DNA of 64,000 nt from Sphingomonas faeni. GTDB lineage: Bacteria; Pseudomonadota; Alphaproteobacteria; Sphingomonadales; Sphingomonadaceae. The DNA lies in the NCBI RefSeq assembly GCF_003053745.1, contig NZ_QAYE01000008.1, positions 1-64,000 on the forward strand, in the 5' to 3' direction. Below the pieces are notes generated by a model. It was given only the letters and a program-made list of their open reading frames with translations, was not told the DNA's origin and searched no databases. The translations under genes were made by a program, and so were the position numbers. Shown one piece after another: positions 1 through 7,997 of the stretch (the stretch's first letter is position 1; the number at the start of each line of letters is the position of its first letter).

Positions 1-150
1 ACCGTAGCAACCAGACCGTAAGGCCGTTCGCTGCGGTGACACCCCTCTAGGGCCACCTCACCACACCGTCAAACGCTTTTTACAGTTTCAGGTCACTTTC
101 TGGAAAATCGACCTCGAAGCGCTCAGCGACGCTTGGCGGCGTCGTTTGCG
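1..150. other. Window edge, no gene recognised
   Basis: I find no convincing coding frame, RNA gene or strong hairpin here. It lies downstream of the leftward RNase H-like gene, so it may hold that transcript's 3' end. Confidence 0.4.
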
Positions 151-540
151 TTAGCGAACGTGCAGCCGGGCAAGCGCTATGCCGGCGAGGTTCTGAGCCC
201 GACCGATATGACGTATGCGCAGTCGGTCGAAAGCTCCCGCAAGCTCCAGGAACCTGATGCGGTGCGCGTCCAGGGTTGCCGACCGGCACCGCGCCGTCCC
301 GCTCGCTTGCGAGACGACCAGCGTGGAATCGCCGAGGAGCGTGATATCGCGGTCACCATTGCGTGCCGCGATCTCCAGCGCATCGATGGCCGCGAGCCAT
401 TCGGCGTCGCTGTTGGTCCCGTTGCCCTGATCGTGTCGGTAGTGAGCAACGCCCTTCCGGACGACCGCGCATTCGATCGGTCCGGGGTTTGGCCGACATC
501 CGCCGTCGAAGAACAGCTTGATCGACTGCGCATAGGCCAT
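151..540 (-). CDS. RNase H-like (reverse transcriptase-like) protein
   Basis: A 129-residue single-domain protein of the ribonuclease HI fold, which cuts the RNA strand of RNA-DNA hybrids in active members. The N-terminus carries the first catalytic Asp in FFDGGCRPNPG. The Glu is in TNSDAEWLAA and the second Asp in LLGDST, each in the expected order. In the C-terminal motif (NLAGIALAR) the fourth acidic residue, Asp134 in E. coli RNase HI, is replaced by Ile. Its ATG overlaps the stop of the upstream YihY-like gene (TGATG), so the two are probably cotranscribed. Family assignment is firm; activity is uncertain because of the substituted residue, and I do not assign rnhA, since this type of short paralogue usually coexists with a full RNase HI. 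Confidence 0.85.
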   Translation of the reverse strand: MAYAQSIKLFFDGGCRPNPGPIECAVVRKGVAHYRHDQGNGTNSDAEWLAAIDALEIAARNGDRDITLLGDSTLVVSQASGTARCRSATLDAHRIRFLELAGAFDRLRIRHIGRAQNLAGIALARLHVR

Positions 541-1736
541 CAGCCCTTCGCCTGCGGATCCGTCGTCACCTTGGCGGATCCGATATGTTTCCGGTGGGCC
601 AGCGCTGCGCCGATCGCAATCATCCCCAGACCCGCAACCGGCGAACCGCGACGGATCGACCGCAGTCCGCCGAGCGCCAGCAACGACGCGGGTAGACCTG
701 CATGCACGCCGCTGAGGCGCGCGACGGTCAACACCCCTACTCCGTCCAGCTCTGCACGCCGGGCGACGGGCCGTGGCTCGACTTCGGACGCGACCGTGTC
801 CGCGACGGTCGCGCCCCGCGTCCCCATCGGCGTAGCCTCACCGGTCGTGGTGTCGCTCGTCGTCTGGTGCTCCAGTTCCGAATTCAACTCCGCGCCAAGC
901 AGGAACACGTACGCCGACAGCCATAGCCACGTGAGCAGCACGATGACCGCGCTAAGCGACCCGTAGGTTGCGCCGTAATTGCCGAAGCGCGAGACATAGA
1001 CGCCGAACCCTATCGTCGCCCCTAGCCAGACCAGCGTCGCAGCCAGCGATCCGGGCGTCAGCCAAGCCCATTTCGCCTTGTGACGATTGGGGCCGAAGCG
1101 GTACAGGCATGCCGCCGCCGTGACACCCAAAGAGGCAAGCACGCCGTAGCTGACGAGGCGGATCGCCAGCAGCAGGATGTCCGGCGCACCGGGGATCAGG
1201 CTGTCGAGAAGCGCGAATGCCGCCGTTGACAGTGCGGCAACCAAGGCCAGCAGTACGGCGCCACCGGTGATCGCGAAGGCAATCAGGTTGAGGGCGATGA
1301 ACCCCCGCGTTTCCTTCTCCTCATAGGCGATGTTGAGCGCGGTGACGATCGACGATGCGCCCTTCGTCCCGCCGTACAGCGCGATGCCGAGCGCGATGAC
1401 GAGGCCGAATCCCTTCTTGCCTTCGGACGTGTTGACGACCGTCGCGAGCTGGTCGCCGATCACGCGGGCGGCGTCGTCGGGAAGGACGTTGAACAAACCG
1501 CGGATATTCGCGACCACCGTCGCGGTGTCGGCGACCAGACCGTAGATCAGCACGACCGACGCCAGCAAAGGGACGATCGCGGCGAACCCGTAAAAGGCGG
1601 TACCGGCCGCGATCAGGCCGATATTGTCGTCATTCCCCTCGGTCCAGATGCGCTTCAGGACCGTCCACCATTCGCGCGCCGACATCGACCACGGGCTGGC
1701 GGCCTGATGCTCGGATCGTATTTCGTTCGTGCTCAG
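540..1736 (-). CDS. YihY/virulence factor BrkB family inner-membrane protein
   Basis: About 398 residues with a multi-pass core of roughly six hydrophobic segments. It begins with the family signature region IGLIAAGTAFYGFAAIVPLL; the C-terminal ~110 residues are polar and poorly conserved. BrkB/YihY proteins are inner-membrane proteins of unclear molecular function (once misannotated RNase BN). Start choice is the odd point. No ATG exists before the conserved core until residue ~17 of this model (1685). A CTG at 1736 is preceded at 7 nt by AAGGGG, and a TTG at 1772 without a visible Shine-Dalgarno opens the same frame. I use the CTG, but the start is not settled. It ends in an overlap with the RNase H-like gene. 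Confidence 0.82.
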   Translation of the reverse strand: MSTNEIRSEHQAASPWSMSAREWWTVLKRIWTEGNDDNIGLIAAGTAFYGFAAIVPLLASVVLIYGLVADTATVVANIRGLFNVLPDDAARVIGDQLATVVNTSEGKKGFGLVIALGIALYGGTKGASSIVTALNIAYEEKETRGFIALNLIAFAITGGAVLLALVAALSTAAFALLDSLIPGAPDILLLAIRLVSYGVLASLGVTAAACLYRFGPNRHKAKWAWLTPGSLAATLVWLGATIGFGVYVSRFGNYGATYGSLSAVIVLLTWLWLSAYVFLLGAELNSELEHQTTSDTTTGEATPMGTRGATVADTVASEVEPRPVARRAELDGVGVLTVARLSGVHAGLPASLLALGGLRSIRRGSPVAGLGMIAIGAALAHRKHIGSAKVTTDPQAKG

Positions 1737-1743
1737 CGTCTTG

Positions 1744-1749
1744 CCCCTT
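1744..1749 (-). promoter_or_regulatory. Shine-Dalgarno AAGGGG placed for a CTG start
   Basis: AAGGGG lies 7 nt upstream of an in-frame CTG (1736-1734) of the YihY-like gene. Neither the TTG at 1772 nor the ATG at 1685 has comparable spacing, so this site favours CTG initiation. Confidence 0.45.
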
Positions 1750-1796
1750 AGTCCCGGTATATTCCGGCCCAACGCCGCGCAGACGCAAACGTGCCC

Positions 1797-4295
1797 TCAA
1801 AGTTGGCGCAACGCCTGCGACGGCCGCGCGCCGAGAATGGGCCATGCGCCGATCAACCCGATCGCCATCGTCAATCCGGCACCGCCCAGCAACGTCGCCA
1901 ATACCGTCCCGTAATCCGGCCCCCATTCGAAACTGAAGAGCTGCGTCACGACATACCACGCGCCACCCAGCCCGAGCAGCAACGCGAGCGCCGACAGCAC
2001 GATGCTGAGGAACGCGTATTCGAGCGCCTGCACCGCGAGCACCTGACCCCGTGTTGCGCCGAGCGTACGGAGGATCACGCCGTCATAGGTGCGTGCCTCT
2101 CGGGCCGCGGCGATCGCGCCGATCAGCACGGCGATCCCGGCAAGGATCGCCACCGAAGCGGCCGCAGTGATTGCGGTCGCCATCTGCGAGACGATATCGC
2201 GGACCTGGCCGAGCACGCCGCGAACCTCGATCACCGATACGGATGGGAAGCGTGGCAGCAACGCTCGCATGACGGGCGCTTCCTGCCCCGGTGCGAGCTC
2301 GATCGTCGCCGCGAGATTATGCGGTGCGTCCTCGATCGCATTGGGCGAGAACACCATCACGAAGTTGAAGCCGAGCGTATCCCAGCTGATCCGGCGGAAC
2401 GATGCGATATGCGCGGTCCGCTCAACGCCTAGCAACGTGTAGGTCAGCGGATCGCCGATCTTGAGCGCGAGCACCTTGGCCAGTCGCTCGTCGATCGAGA
2501 CGAGCGGCGGACCGCTATAGTCACGTGGCCACCACCGACCGGCGGTCAGTTCGCTCCCCTCGGGCAAGGCCGCGGCATAGGTGAGCCCGCGCTCGCCGCG
2601 CAACGCCCATGCGCCGTCGGGCAGCGTCTTGAGATCGGCGACGCGTGTCGTGCCGTAGCCAGTGATCGTGCCACGCATCGCGGGGACCGTGCGGATCACC
2701 GGCCGACTCGTCACGCCTTCGATCGTCCGCCGGAACTCCGCCTCGCGGTCGGGCGGAACGTCCAGCGCGAACAGCGCCGGCGCACGCTTGGGTACGGTCA
2801 ATGCGATGTTCGCGTCGATGCTCGTGCGAATACCGGCGAGTAGCACGAACAGAGTCAGGCCGAGACCGAGCGCAACGACGAGCGTGCCGGTTCGCGCGCC
2901 CGGCCGGTGGAGTCCGGCGATGGCGAGGCGGAGCAACGGTTTGCGCGAGCGGGGAAGCGCTGCGGCGATCCGGCGGACGGCCCAGCCGAACGCTGCCAAT
3001 ACCAGCAACACCCCGGCTACTGCCGCAAGGAAGCCGGCGCTGAGACCGGGTTGGTCCGCAGTCGACAGCGCGAGTGCGACGATCGCGGCGCCGGCGCCAA
3101 GGACCCATGGCAACGTCCGGCGCAACGGCACGGACCGATTGCCGAAGACACCGCGCAGCAAGCCCGCCGCGGGAATGCTTCCCGCCTCGATCAGGGGTGG
3201 CGCGGTGAAAGCCAGCGCGATCAGCATGCCGTAGGCGGCGGCGAGCGCGAGCGGCGCGTATTGGAGGGAGAACTGCGGCGCGACGGGAAGCACATCGCCC
3301 GCGAGCCAGACGATCAGCGGCACCGTCGCCGCACCCGCGACCAGCCCGAGGCCAATCCCCATCGCCGCGACGACCGCAACTTCGAGGAGGTAGATCTTCG
3401 CGATCAGGCCGGATGTCGCGCCGAGAACCTTCAATGCCGCGATGCTGCTGCGCCGGGCGGCAAGATAGGAGGAGACACCGTTGCCGACGCCGATCCCGGC
3501 GATGACGAGCGCGGACAGCCCGACCAGCAACAGGAACTGGCCCATGCGATCGACGAAGCGTTCGGCACCGGGGGCGGCACGGTCGCGCGTCTTGGTTTCC
3601 CAACCGCCGGCCGGGAACGCCGCCTTGAACCGATCGACCGCGGTAGTGGGCGACGCGTTCGGCGACAGGCGAACGCGGTACTTGCTTTCGTACAGGCTGC
3701 CGGGCTGGACCAGGCCGGTCCGCGCTATACCCGCCATCGACACGATCGCGACGGGGCCGAGCGTGAAGCCTTCGCCGAGCCGATCGGGTTCGTTCGCGAT
3801 CACGCCGGCGATGGTAAAGTCGGCGATCCCGAGCCGAACGCGCGCGCCGCGGCCGACCCCGAGCCTCTGCGCCAAGGCCGGGACGATCCAGATCGCCTTG
3901 GGATCGTCGACCTTCGCGGCCGATCCGCCCTGTACGGCCAGCGTGCCGTAGAGCGGATAGACCGCATCGACGCCTTTCAGCTGGACCGGTACGCTGTTGG
4001 TCCCGCGGATCGCGGTCGCCTGCATCCGGACGGTCTCGGACACCGTGCCGAGCCGCGCCATCGCGGCGCGCTCGTCTGGGGCTGCTGCGCGCTGCGACGT
4101 GCCGAACTCGACGTCGCCGCCGAGGATCGCGCCGCCGCGTGCCGCAAGCTCACCGTCGATCGACTGCGTCAGGCTGCCGATCGCGGCCAAGGCGCCGACG
4201 CCCAGGAACAGGCACGCGAGCAACAGCCGCAGCCCGCGAAAACGAAGATCGAGTTCGCGACGGGCAAGGCGCCACGCCAGCCGCCATTCGCTCAC
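1797..4295 (-). CDS. ABC transporter permease, FtsX/MacB type (YbbP-like)
   Basis: An 832-residue permease with the two-FtsX-domain layout of YbbP. One transmembrane segment near residues 22-42 (LLLACLFLGVGALAAIGSL) is followed by a large periplasmic domain to about residue 240. Then come clusters of membrane helices around 255-500, a second periplasmic region, and a final FtsX domain of three helices (about 700-825). The length fits YbbP (~800). It starts with GTG overlapping the ATPase stop as GTGA, so the pair is translationally coupled. The substrate is unknown; related systems (LolCDE, MacB) work on lipids or lipoproteins. The permease-ATPase pair faces a TesA-like esterase, as in E. coli ybbA-ybbP/tesA, which suggests a shared envelope lipid role (inference). 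Confidence 0.9.
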   Translation of the reverse strand: MSEWRLAWRLARRELDLRFRGLRLLLACLFLGVGALAAIGSLTQSIDGELAARGGAILGGDVEFGTSQRAAAPDERAAMARLGTVSETVRMQATAIRGTNSVPVQLKGVDAVYPLYGTLAVQGGSAAKVDDPKAIWIVPALAQRLGVGRGARVRLGIADFTIAGVIANEPDRLGEGFTLGPVAIVSMAGIARTGLVQPGSLYESKYRVRLSPNASPTTAVDRFKAAFPAGGWETKTRDRAAPGAERFVDRMGQFLLLVGLSALVIAGIGVGNGVSSYLAARRSSIAALKVLGATSGLIAKIYLLEVAVVAAMGIGLGLVAGAATVPLIVWLAGDVLPVAPQFSLQYAPLALAAAYGMLIALAFTAPPLIEAGSIPAAGLLRGVFGNRSVPLRRTLPWVLGAGAAIVALALSTADQPGLSAGFLAAVAGVLLVLAAFGWAVRRIAAALPRSRKPLLRLAIAGLHRPGARTGTLVVALGLGLTLFVLLAGIRTSIDANIALTVPKRAPALFALDVPPDREAEFRRTIEGVTSRPVIRTVPAMRGTITGYGTTRVADLKTLPDGAWALRGERGLTYAAALPEGSELTAGRWWPRDYSGPPLVSIDERLAKVLALKIGDPLTYTLLGVERTAHIASFRRISWDTLGFNFVMVFSPNAIEDAPHNLAATIELAPGQEAPVMRALLPRFPSVSVIEVRGVLGQVRDIVSQMATAITAAASVAILAGIAVLIGAIAAAREARTYDGVILRTLGATRGQVLAVQALEYAFLSIVLSALALLLGLGGAWYVVTQLFSFEWGPDYGTVLATLLGGAGLTMAIGLIGAWPILGARPSQALRQL

Positions 4296-4990
4296 CGCAA
4301 GCGGTCCGCGGCGATGCGGCCATCGGCGAGTTCGACGATGCGATCGCAGCGGGCGGCGAGTACCGGATCGTGGGTGATGATGATCAGTGTGGCGCCGGTC
4401 GCGGCGCGGCGGTCGAAGAGGAGGTCCATGACCGAGGCCCCGGTCGCCGCGTCGAGGTTGCCGGTCGGTTCGTCGCCGAAGACGAGCGCGGGCCGCGGGC
4501 CAAGTGCGCGGGCGATCGCCACGCGCTGTTGCTCGCCGCCGGAAAGCTGCGTGGGGTAATGGCCAATCCGGTGCGACAGGCCGACTGCCGCGAGCTCCAC
4601 TTCCGCGCGCTCAAACGCGTCGGGCATTCCGGCCAGCTCCATCGGTACCGCAACATTCTCGAGCGCGGTCATCGTCGGGAGCAGGTGGAAGGCCTGAAGG
4701 ACGATCCCGATGCGTCCACGCCGCGCACGCGCAAGGGCGTCTTCGTCGAGCTTGCCGAAATCGAGGCCCGCCACCTGCACCCGGCCGCTGCTCGCACGCT
4801 CAAGTCCGGAGAGCACCGCCATCAGCGACGACTTTCCCGACCCCGATGGCCCGAGCAGCGCGACGCTGGTGCCCTGCGCGATGTCGAGATCGATGCCCTT
4901 GAGGATCGTCGTCGCGGCCGTCGAGGCGCCGAGTGTCAGCGTGACATCGCGCGCCGAGATCACCATATCGGCGGAAGCAGGTTCGAACAT
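4292..4990 (-). CDS. ABC transporter ATP-binding protein (YbbA/LolD type)
   Basis: A 232-residue ATPase of the MacB/LolD subfamily that powers the FtsX-type permease encoded next to it. Walker A is GPSGSGKSSL, the signature is LSGGEQQRVAIARAL, Walker B is ALVFGDEP and the switch His lies in IIITHDP; all are intact. The ATG at 4990 is used; a TTG three codons earlier is possible, and neither has a strong Shine-Dalgarno. The gene is divergent from the esterase lipoprotein gene with only 25 bp between start codons, so both promoters must overlap the opposing genes' 5' ends. The pair matches YbbA-YbbP in synteny as well as sequence type. Confidence 0.93.
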   Translation of the reverse strand: MFEPASADMVISARDVTLTLGASTAATTILKGIDLDIAQGTSVALLGPSGSGKSSLMAVLSGLERASSGRVQVAGLDFGKLDEDALARARRGRIGIVLQAFHLLPTMTALENVAVPMELAGMPDAFERAEVELAAVGLSHRIGHYPTQLSGGEQQRVAIARALGPRPALVFGDEPTGNLDAATGASVMDLLFDRRAATGATLIIITHDPVLAARCDRIVELADGRIAADRLR

Positions 4991-5015
4991 GGAGACCAAT
5001 ATCTTGGAGAAACAG

Positions 5016-5729
5016 ATGCGACGCTGGCCTCTTTATGGGGGCGGACTGGCGCTTCTCCAAGCGGGGTTGCTGGCCGGCTGCGATCGGACACCCGAAGTTC
5101 CTGCCCCGCCGCCTGCGACGAACGTGGTCGCACCGGTTGTTGCGACCCCAGCCCCGCAGGGTCCCGAGCGCCTCATCCTCGCCTTCGGGGACAGCCTGTA
5201 TGCCGGCTACGGCCTCGACCGCGGTCAAAGCCTGCCCGATGTCTTGCAGAACCGGTTGCGCAAGGACGGGATCAACGCAACGATCGTCAATGCCGGCGTC
5301 TCCGGCGATACCAGTGCAGCGGGACGGCAGCGGTTCGCGTTCGCGCTCGACAACATGAAGCGCAAACCCGACCTGATCCTTCTGGGGCTCGGCGGCAACG
5401 ATGTTCTTCGCCAGATTTCACCGGCCGAGACGCGCGCCAACATGACGGCGATGATGGACGAGGCGAAGCGTCGCGGCATCCCGGTGATGCTGACCGGGAT
5501 GATGGCGCCGCCCAATCTGGGTCCGGAGTATTCATCGCAATTCAATGGCATATGGACCGACTTGGCCAAGACCTATCAAGCGACGCTGTACCCGTTCATC
5601 CTGGATGGCGTCATCGGTAACGCCGCACTGATGCAGGCGGATCACGTTCATCCCAACCGGACCGGAGTCGACCGGATCACCGCCCGCGTTGCGCCACTGG
5701 TGGAAAGCGCGTTAGGACGGTCGCAATGA
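5016..5729 (+). CDS. GDSL-family arylesterase/lysophospholipase (TesA-like) lipoprotein
   Basis: A 237-residue SGNH hydrolase. The ATG at 5016 has GGAG 6 nt upstream and gives a classical lipoprotein signal, a short hydrophobic stretch ending in the lipobox LLAGC; the in-frame ATG at 4989 would spoil it. After a Pro/Ala-rich linker come block I (ILAFGDSLYAGYGL, nucleophile Ser), the Gly block (NAGVSGDTSAAG), the Asn block (LLGLGGNDVLR) and the C-terminal DHVHPN carrying the catalytic Asp and His. TesA-type enzymes hydrolyse acyl esters and thioesters in the periplasm; the lipobox suggests membrane anchoring here. The gene is divergent from the YbbA/YbbP-like transporter, an arrangement also found in E. 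coli. Confidence 0.92.
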   Translation: MRRWPLYGGGLALLQAGLLAGCDRTPEVPAPPPATNVVAPVVATPAPQGPERLILAFGDSLYAGYGLDRGQSLPDVLQNRLRKDGINATIVNAGVSGDTSAAGRQRFAFALDNMKRKPDLILLGLGGNDVLRQISPAETRANMTAMMDEAKRRGIPVMLTGMMAPPNLGPEYSSQFNGIWTDLAKTYQATLYPFILDGVIGNAALMQADHVHPNRTGVDRITARVAPLVESALGRSQ

Positions 5730-5841
5730 CGGCACTACATCGTCGTCGATAGACTTACGGAGGATCGCGCGATCCACGACGCGCGGTACGATTAATTGGC
5801 GGCGGGACGGCAATAGCCGCGCGCAAGGAAAAGGGTAAAGC

Positions 5842-6576
5842 ATGCAATTGAGCGGTTTGATCGCACGACTGGGGCGGCATCTCGATCTCACGGACGCCGA
5901 ACGCGAGGCGATCCTGCACGCCGAACGCGGCGAGCGGCGCTTGCGTGCGGGTGACGTGCTGGTCGCGGAAGGTGGCGAAAGCCATGCGCTGTATGTCGTG
6001 CGACAGGGTTGGCTGCACTCGTCGACCAAGCTGGTCACCGGCGGGCGCCAGATCCTGCGCTTCCACTATGCGGGCGACCTGATCGGCACGTCGAGCATGG
6101 CGTGGTCGCAGGCGGCGGCGACGCTGACCGCGATCTCGGACTGCATCGTGATCGATTTGCCGAAGACCGAACTCGGGCTGCTCTTCCGCGCGCAACCCCG
6201 GATCGCCGGGCTGCTCTATGCGATCGCCGCGGCGGAGAACGTCGCGATGAGCGACCGGCTGACGACGATCGGACGGATGGGGGCGAGCGAACGGCTTTCC
6301 ACGCTGTTGCTCGACATCATGGCGCGGCTGCGCGTGACGGCGGGCGGGATCGTCGATTCCTTCGACCTGCCGCTGACGCAGACCGATATCGGAGACGCAC
6401 TCGGGCTGACCAAGGTGCATGTGAATCGGACCATCCGGGCGCTGGAAAAGGCGGGCGTGATCGAGCGGAACGGGCGGCGGGTCCGGATCGTCGACGAAGC
6501 GGCGCTGGTCGAGGCGACCGGGTTTACCGACCGCTACGGCGAGATCGAAACCGCGTGGTTGCCGCCCGCGGTTTGA
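5842..6576 (+). CDS. Crp/Fnr family transcriptional regulator
   Basis: A 244-residue regulator. Residues ~20-140 form a cyclic-nucleotide-binding-like beta-barrel (GDVLVAEGGESHALYVVRQGW). A helix-turn-helix of the Crp_2 type lies near 175-215 (LTQTDIGDALGLTKVHVNRT). No N-terminal cysteine set for an Fe-S cluster is visible, so it is not a classical oxygen-sensing Fnr. Effector and targets are unknown. The 112-bp region upstream is the only space for a promoter. Downstream lies a long palindromic repeat and then a convergent gene, so the gene appears monocistronic. Confidence 0.9.
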   Translation: MQLSGLIARLGRHLDLTDAEREAILHAERGERRLRAGDVLVAEGGESHALYVVRQGWLHSSTKLVTGGRQILRFHYAGDLIGTSSMAWSQAAATLTAISDCIVIDLPKTELGLLFRAQPRIAGLLYAIAAAENVAMSDRLTTIGRMGASERLSTLLLDIMARLRVTAGGIVDSFDLPLTQTDIGDALGLTKVHVNRTIRALEKAGVIERNGRRVRIVDEAALVEATGFTDRYGEIETAWLPPAV

Positions 6577-6586
6577 GGGCTATCTG

Positions 6587-6711
6587 ATCCTCCCCCGCCA
6601 GGGGCAGGTGGCTGGCTGTTGCCAGACGGAGGGGGAGGTAAGCGAAACGCCTGTTGCGCTTACCTCCCCCTCCGTCACCTTCGGCGACACCTCCCCCTGG
6701 CGGGGGAGGAT
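6587..6711. repeat. Long palindromic intergenic repeat, family 1 (copy A)
   Basis: A 125-bp near-palindrome. The outer arms read ATCCTCCCCCGCCAGGGG and its complement; the inner arms read ACGGAGGGGGAGGTAAGCG and its complement; the turn is about 12 nt. The same composition recurs at 55727-55854. Both copies sit between convergent genes and could act as bidirectional transcript ends or mRNA stabilisers. Confidence 0.85.
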
Positions 6712-6718
6712 TTTAGGG

Positions 6719-7063
6719 TCAGCTACGATCTACGACGAACAGCGTGACGCGGTCATACTTGATGTCGCCAGGGTTGAAGATCGCGTCGGGTACGAACGGA
6801 CGATCGGTCACCGCGATATCCTTCAGCCCGGCGAGCTTGAACGTCCCGAGCTTGATCTCCTTGGGCGGCTGGCCATCGCGCTCGAGCGTCACCGCATCGA
6901 CGAACACATCGTCATGCTTGGTGTACAGGATGTGCGGCGCAAGCGTGCAAACCATCCGGTTGTAGGTCGCGGTGATGCACTTGCGCAGCGCGATCGCCTG
7001 GAGGAGCAGCGCGTTCGCGTTGTTCGGCGCGGAGGTGTCTGGGGTCGAAGTCATGTTGTGCAT
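6719..7063 (-). CDS. Small WYL-domain-like protein
   Basis: A 114-residue soluble protein with no signal peptide. The pattern of residues ~27-85 (basic segment LRKCITATYNRM, then a beta-strand with HILYTKHDDVFVDAV, then the tail KEIKLGTFKLAGLKDI) resembles the SH3-like WYL domain that usually forms the ligand-binding half of larger regulators. Here it stands alone with no DNA-binding part. Role unknown; the assignment is by pattern only. The start could also be the ATG three codons in; neither has a good Shine-Dalgarno. The gene reads toward the palindromic repeat and the convergent Crp/Fnr gene. Confidence 0.7.
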   Translation of the reverse strand: MHNMTSTPDTSAPNNANALLLQAIALRKCITATYNRMVCTLAPHILYTKHDDVFVDAVTLERDGQPPKEIKLGTFKLAGLKDIAVTDRPFVPDAIFNPGDIKYDRVTLFVVDRS

Positions 7064-7155
7064 CGCAGCATAAGTTTGAGGATCGGTGCCGTTAGGCCGA
7101 ACGCGACCTTACCCACAAGGGTTAAGTTTTCGCAGCCGCCGCTTTGTCTGATCGT

Positions 7156-7983
7156 TTACCCGCCCGGCTGGTCGTCGGCAAAGACTTCGTCGGTATGCAC
7201 GTCGAACCTCACCAACTGCGCCCGACCGAACGTCGTCGTCAGCGCGGTGTCGGTCGCATCGCGCCCTCGCGCCATCAGGATGCGGCCGATCCGCGGCCGG
7301 TTGTGGCGTGCGTCGAAGGTGTGCCACGTCCCGCCCAGATACACGTCGAACCATGCCGAGAAATCCATCGGCGCGTCGACCGGCGGGATGCCGATATCGC
7401 CGAGATACCCGGTGCAATAGCGCGCCGGGATGTTCATGCATCGGCACAGCGTGATCGCCAGGTGCGCAAAGTCGCGGCATACGCCCTGGCGCTCCTGATG
7501 CACGTCCCACGCGGTCTTCGTCGGGCGGGCATAGTGATAGCCGAACTCGACATGATCATGGACGAAGTCGACGATCGCCTGAACCCGTTGCCAGCCGGCC
7601 GGGACATGCCCGAACAGCGACCAAGCGGTCTCGGTCAGCCGGTCGGTCTCGCAATAGCGGCTGCCGAGCAGGTAGATCAGGACATCATCGGGCAGATCCT
7701 CAACTGCGTGCTGGACGGCGTCCCGCGTGATCGGATCGGGCTCGCCGCTGTCTTCGATCGTAAAGTCGCACGACAGCGTCAGGCCGCCCTTGGGCACGGT
7801 GACGCGCGTGCAGACGTTCCCGAACGCGTCGAGATAGTCGTAGGTCGGCACGTCGGGGGTCGCGACGATCCGGTGCGGCGTCACGAGATCCTTGTTGCGG
7901 GACGGGTGCAGGCTCAGCATCGCCATCATCGGCGTCGCGACCTCGGTCTCGAAAACTATGTCGTAGCCAGTCCGGATCAGCAT
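7156..7983 (-). CDS. Transglutaminase-like family protein (second of a pair)
   Basis: A 275-residue protein with an N-terminal beta domain (LIRTGYDIVFETEVATPMMA) and a transglutaminase-like core. The nucleophile region is intact (RQGVCRDFAHLA, about residue 169). At the position where the catalytic His is normally followed by AW, the sequence reads MDFSAWFDVYL, so Ser replaces His; the Asp region (WHTFDARHN) is present. This may be a subfamily trait rather than decay. The ATG at 7983 has AGGGG 7 nt upstream; an upstream GTG overlapping the previous stop is less likely. It follows the other transglutaminase gene by 14 bp, so they form an operon. Bacterial members are thought to be cysteine peptidases or peptide-modifying enzymes. 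Confidence 0.85.
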   Translation of the reverse strand: MLIRTGYDIVFETEVATPMMAMLSLHPSRNKDLVTPHRIVATPDVPTYDYLDAFGNVCTRVTVPKGGLTLSCDFTIEDSGEPDPITRDAVQHAVEDLPDDVLIYLLGSRYCETDRLTETAWSLFGHVPAGWQRVQAIVDFVHDHVEFGYHYARPTKTAWDVHQERQGVCRDFAHLAITLCRCMNIPARYCTGYLGDIGIPPVDAPMDFSAWFDVYLGGTWHTFDARHNRPRIGRILMARGRDATDTALTTTFGRAQLVRFDVHTDEVFADDQPGG

Positions 7984-7997
7984 GGAAGAGCCCCTTT

